A DNA stretch of 64,000 nt, taken from the NCBI RefSeq assembly GCF_009796845.1, contig NZ_CP047025.1:3410001-3474000 (forward strand), read 5' to 3'. The notes beneath the pieces were generated by a model. The model was not told the DNA's origin, searched no databases, and was given only the letters and a program-made list of their open reading frames with translations. Of this stretch, positions 60,785 through 64,000 are shown one piece after another. This stretch comes from Cobetia sp. L2A1. GTDB lineage: Bacteria; Pseudomonadota; Gammaproteobacteria; Pseudomonadales; Halomonadaceae. A program made the position numbers and the translations under genes. Position 1 is the stretch's first letter. The number at the start of each line of letters is the position of its first letter.

Positions 60785-62232
60785 GCCAGTCAGACAATCC
60801 GACCGCCAAGGGTAACGGCAAGAAGCGTAACTCCCTGCCGCCCGCCCGTCCCAAAGGTGGCGGTCAGAAGCATGGTGGTGCACGCCGCCAGCCTGACAAT
60901 GCACCGGCCTCTCCGGGTGCCGCGGTTCGGGTCGCAGCGGCTCGCACACTCTCTCCGGTACTGGCCGCACGTAGCTCGCTGAACATGGATAGCCTGCCGT
61001 CTGGCGTTGCTGGCCGTGACCAGGGTCTCTACAAGGCATTGTGCTTCGGTGTCTGCCGCCAGCTGCCACGTCTGGATGCTCTGGCTGGTCAGCTGTTGAA
61101 GTCGCCCTTCAAGTCACAGGATCAGGATATTCATGCCCTGCTGCTGCTGGGCCTGTACCAACTGCTTTACATGCGTATCGCTCCGCATGCCGCCGTCGGT
61201 GAGACCGCGGGGGCTGCGCGTGGTCTCGGCAAGGGCTGGGCGACAGGCGTGCTCAACGCCTGTCTGCGTCGCTTCCAGCGTGAGCAGGAGGAGCTTGAAG
61301 CTGAAGTCGATAAAGATCCTGCCGTCGCGCTGTCTCATCCCCAGTGGCTGATGGATACCTTCCAGCGCAACTGGCCGGACGACTGGCAGGCCATCGCCGA
61401 AGCCAATAATGCTCAGGCGCCGATGACGCTACGCGTCAATGTGGCTGCCATCAGCCGCGAGGACTATCTCGCTCAGCTGGCAGAAGCCGAGATTGATGCT
61501 GTCGCCTGCCCGTTTGCCGAGCACGGTATCACTCTGACCGCTGCCTGCGATGTCAGCGCACTACCAGGCTTTGAGGAAGGTCTGGTCAGCGTGCAGGATG
61601 AAGCCGCTCAGCTCGCTGCCCAGCTACTGGCACCCGCAGTGACGGCCATCAACCCCGAAGGCGAAGGTGTCCGTTTACTCGACGCATGCACCGCCCCCGG
61701 TGGCAAGCTGGCTGACATGCTGGAACGCTTTCCCGCGCTGGACGCGACGGCCATTGATATCGACGGCGAACGCCTTGAGCGTGTAGAAGAAACGCTTGAG
61801 CGTCTGCAGTTGGGTGCTGGTGTCGTCTGCGCTGATGCCTGCGAACGCGATTGGTGGGACGGCGAGGCCTTCGACGTCATCCTGCTTGATGCCCCCTGCT
61901 CCGGCAGTGGCGTCATCCGCCGCCATCCCGACATCAAGCTGCTGCGTCGTCCGAATGACATCGGTGATCTCGCGCGCCTGCAGGGCAAGCTGCTGGCCAA
62001 CCTGTGGAGCATGCTCAAGCCAGGCGGCACGCTGGTCTATGGCACCTGCTCCATCATCACGCAAGAAAATGCTCGCGTGATGGACCGCTTCCTGGCGGGT
62101 ACGCCGGATGCCAAGGCCGAAACTATTCGCGCTGATTGGGGCCGCGTCTCTGGTGCTGGTCGTCAGATGCTGCCACAGATCAATGGCCACGACGGCTTCT
62201 ATCTGGCGCATATTACCAAGGCCAACGTCTGA
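60781..62232 (+). CDS. rsmB: 16S rRNA (cytosine-967-C5)-methyltransferase RsmB
   Basis: A protein of 483 residues. A NusB-like RNA-binding domain (about 70-210) is followed by a Rossmann SAM domain with A-C-T-A-P-G-G-K, the Cys in D-A-P-C-S-G-S-G and the catalytic T-C-S-I. A basic, low-complexity N-terminal extension of about 60 residues (Lys/Gly/Pro-rich) is absent from E. coli RsmB. Confidence 0.95.
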   Translation: MSQSDNPTAKGNGKKRNSLPPARPKGGGQKHGGARRQPDNAPASPGAAVRVAAARTLSPVLAARSSLNMDSLPSGVAGRDQGLYKALCFGVCRQLPRLDALAGQLLKSPFKSQDQDIHALLLLGLYQLLYMRIAPHAAVGETAGAARGLGKGWATGVLNACLRRFQREQEELEAEVDKDPAVALSHPQWLMDTFQRNWPDDWQAIAEANNAQAPMTLRVNVAAISREDYLAQLAEAEIDAVACPFAEHGITLTAACDVSALPGFEEGLVSVQDEAAQLAAQLLAPAVTAINPEGEGVRLLDACTAPGGKLADMLERFPALDATAIDIDGERLERVEETLERLQLGAGVVCADACERDWWDGEAFDVILLDAPCSGSGVIRRHPDIKLLRRPNDIGDLARLQGKLLANLWSMLKPGGTLVYGTCSIITQENARVMDRFLAGTPDAKAETIRADWGRVSGAGRQMLPQINGHDGFYLAHITKANV

Positions 62233-62264
62233 TACCTGTTGGCAGGTGAGCATGACAGCGTACT

Positions 62265-62298
62265 GACAGCCGCGCCCCGACACCGGGGCGCGGCTGTC
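62265..62298 (+). terminator. Terminator after rsmB
   Basis: A 14-bp perfect stem (gacagccgcgcccc / ggggcgcggctgtc) with loop gacacc, followed by TTCC. Confidence 0.75.
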
Positions 62299-62355
62299 TT
62301 CCGTCATGGCACTGGTTTATCCTGTGCCGACTGAGCAACAGCGGACGAGCCGGAC

Positions 62356-63729
62356 ATGAAAATCATCATTCTGGGTGCAGGCCAGGTCGGCGGGACGCTC
62401 GCAGAGCATCTCGCCCACGAAGAAAACGACATCACGGTCGTGGATATCGATAGCGAGCGGCTACGTGATTTGCACAACCGACTCGATATACGGACCGTGA
62501 CCGGTGCCGCCAGCTACCCACAAGTACTGCGTCAGGCCGGTGGCGAAGATGCCGACATGCTGATTGCGGTGACCAATTCAGACGAAGTCAACATGATCGC
62601 CTGTCAGATCGCCCACAGCCTGTTCCATACGCCGACCAAGATCGCGCGGGTGCGCTCCACCGCCTACCTGACCCGCAAGGGACTGTTCTCGCATGATGCC
62701 ATCCCGGTCGATGTGCTGATCAGTCCCGAGCAGGTCGTCACCGACCACATCCGTCGCCTGATCGAGTATCCCGGTGCGTTGCAGGTACTGGATTTCGCCA
62801 ATGGTGTTGCCCAGCTGGTGGCGGTCAAGGCCTATTACGGCGGGCCCCTGGTCGGTCAAGAGCTCGGTTTCCTGCGTCGTCACATGCCCAATGTGGATAC
62901 ACGTGTCGCGGCCATATACCGTCGTAACCGCCCGATCATTCCGCGGGGCGACACGGTCATTGAAGCGGATGATGAGGTGTTCTTCATCGCCGCGCGCAAG
63001 GATATTCGTACCGTGATGGGCGAACTGCGCCGTGTTGATAGAAACTTCCGCCGCGTCGTCATCGCTGGTGGCGGCAACATCGGTGAGCGCCTTGCGGAAA
63101 CGCTGGAGCATACGCATCAGGTCAAGATCATCGAGCACTCATTGGCGCGCTGTACTGCCCTTTCAGAGAAGTTGGACCGCACCGTCGTCCTCCACGGCAG
63201 TGCCACCTCCAAACGGCTACTGCTGGAGGAGAACATCGAAGATTGCGATATCTTCTGTGCGCTGACCAATGACGATGAGGTCAACATCATGTCGTCAATG
63301 CTCGCCAAGCGTCTCGGCGCCAAGAAAGTGCTGACCCTGATCAATAACGCGGCCTACGTTGATCTGGTTCAGGGCGGCGAGATCGATATCGCCATCTCGC
63401 CGCAGCAAGCTACCATTGGCGGCCTGCTGACTCACGTGCGCAAGGGTGACATCGTCAACGTCCATTCGCTGCGACGTGGCGCAGCAGAGGCCATTGAAGC
63501 CATTGCCCACGGTGACGAGCGCTCTTCAAAGGTGGTCGGGCGGCGTATCGAAGATATCAACCTGCCGGATGGCACCACTATCGGCGCTATCGTGCGCGGT
63601 AAGGAAGTGCTGGTGGCGCATCATGATCTGGTGGTGAAATCCAATGATCACGTCATTCTGTTTGTTGTCGACAAGCGGCGCATCCGAGAAGTAGAGCGAC
63701 TCTTCCAAGTCGGACTGACCTTCTTCTGA
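62356..63729 (+). CDS. trkA: Trk potassium uptake regulator TrkA
   Basis: A protein of 457 residues with two RCK halves, each a Rossmann NAD-binding fold ([10 protein letters not shown] near 7 and [10 protein letters not shown] near 239) plus a TrkA-C domain. It controls the TrkH channel; K+ uptake is central to osmotic adaptation in salt-tolerant bacteria. Confidence 0.97.
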   Translation: MKIIILGAGQVGGTLAEHLAHEENDITVVDIDSERLRDLHNRLDIRTVTGAASYPQVLRQAGGEDADMLIAVTNSDEVNMIACQIAHSLFHTPTKIARVRSTAYLTRKGLFSHDAIPVDVLISPEQVVTDHIRRLIEYPGALQVLDFANGVAQLVAVKAYYGGPLVGQELGFLRRHMPNVDTRVAAIYRRNRPIIPRGDTVIEADDEVFFIAARKDIRTVMGELRRVDRNFRRVVIAGGGNIGERLAETLEHTHQVKIIEHSLARCTALSEKLDRTVVLHGSATSKRLLLEENIEDCDIFCALTNDDEVNIMSSMLAKRLGAKKVLTLINNAAYVDLVQGGEIDIAISPQQATIGGLLTHVRKGDIVNVHSLRRGAAEAIEAIAHGDERSSKVVGRRIEDINLPDGTTIGAIVRGKEVLVAHHDLVVKSNDHVILFVVDKRRIREVERLFQVGLTFF

Positions 63730-63790
63730 TGCCGGCTATCATGTCCGACATCCCACACACCACCCTCATCACGTGCAGCGGAGGCGACGC

Positions 63791-64000
63791 ATGAGCTTGC
63801 GCGTGATCTATCGCATCCTCGGCATCCTGTTGATGCTTTTCAGCGTGACGCTGGTGCCGCCGATGGTGATCTCGCTCGTGTTCGAAGATCGCACTCTAAG
63901 CGCCTTCGCCATCGCAATGGGCATCACTCTGCTGACGGGTTTTCTGCTCTACTATCCCAATCGACGGGCGCGCAAAGAGCTCAGAAACCGTGATGGGTTC
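63791..64000 (+). CDS. trkH: Trk potassium channel subunit TrkH, 5' part
   Basis: The first 70 codons are present and the gene runs off the window. GGAGG lies about 5 bases before the ATG. The product starts M-S-L-R-V-I-Y-R-I-L-G-I-L and has two hydrophobic stretches with P-P-M-V-I-S-L-V, as in TrkH. Its place 61 bp after trkA supports this. Confidence 0.9.
   Translation, partial: MSLRVIYRILGILLMLFSVTLVPPMVISLVFEDRTLSAFAIAMGITLLTGFLLYYPNRRARKELRNRDGF

Overview
The window looks like the chromosome of a marine or halophilic gammaproteobacterium, most likely Halomonadaceae (Halomonas or Cobetia type). This rests on the protein sequences and on gene order: ndk-rlmN-pilF-rodZ-ispG-hisS-yfgM-bamB-der, queA-tgt-yajC-secD-secF, and def-fmt-rsmB-trkA-trkH divergent from lysM-dprA. 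No species assignment was possible without a database search. No plasmid, phage, IS element, CRISPR array or rRNA operon was seen.

Layout. 1-14602 (minus): the first ~4,870 codons of a giant LapA-like surface adhesin. It has an N-terminal retention module with a PAAG LapG-type site, five 92-residue Ig-like repeats, about 28 almost identical 101-residue VCBS modules, further cadherin/VCBS-like domains, and a von Willebrand A domain cut by the window edge. One extra C at 8941/8942 breaks its frame. 14783-18844 (minus): moxR, DUF58 and transglutaminase (TgpA-like) operon. 18925-22615: Nudix hydrolase, aidB with a copper chaperone, and a LysE exporter. 22892-22977: tRNA-Leu(CAA). 23335-29014: queuosine genes queA and tgt, then the Sec accessory genes yajC-secD-secF. 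29181-32211: a SuhB homologue without most catalytic residues, trmJ and cysE. 32424-34486: a reduced isc cluster (iscR, iscS, iscA) without iscU, hscBA or fdx, running into the ndk-to-der synteny block (34749-45238). 45358-47290: an AAA ATPase and an M48 lipoprotein protease. 47486-52638: a signalling island containing a REC-EAL phosphodiesterase, a periplasmic molybdopterin-fold protein, a hybrid histidine kinase with Hpt, and an OmpR-type regulator. 52648-58840: aroE, hemF, tsaC, an acid phosphatase, dprA and a LysM protein. 59081-64000: def, fmt, rsmB, trkA and the start of trkH.

Most notable are lesions in one signalling module. The kinase and its Hpt domain share one open frame broken only by a single TAG at 49361-49363. 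The divergent response regulator is split into receiver and DNA-binding halves by an 11-bp tandem duplication at 52249-52270; removing one copy restores a 241-residue OmpR-family protein. With the +1 frameshift in the adhesin, three surface or signalling genes carry single simple lesions, consistent with recent inactivation, phase variation or, for the adhesin, assembly error. Short tandem duplications also cover the 3' ends of iscA (19 bp) and the acid phosphatase gene (14 bp).

Functional links (inference): LapA-type adhesins are held on the surface when high c-di-GMP keeps the periplasmic protease LapG sequestered, so the EAL phosphodiesterase here could in principle feed into adhesin release. 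The remaining genes are housekeeping: translation quality (def, fmt, hisS, rlmN, rsmB, tgt, tsaC, trmJ), envelope assembly (bamB, secDF, rodZ, pilF) and potassium uptake (trkAH).
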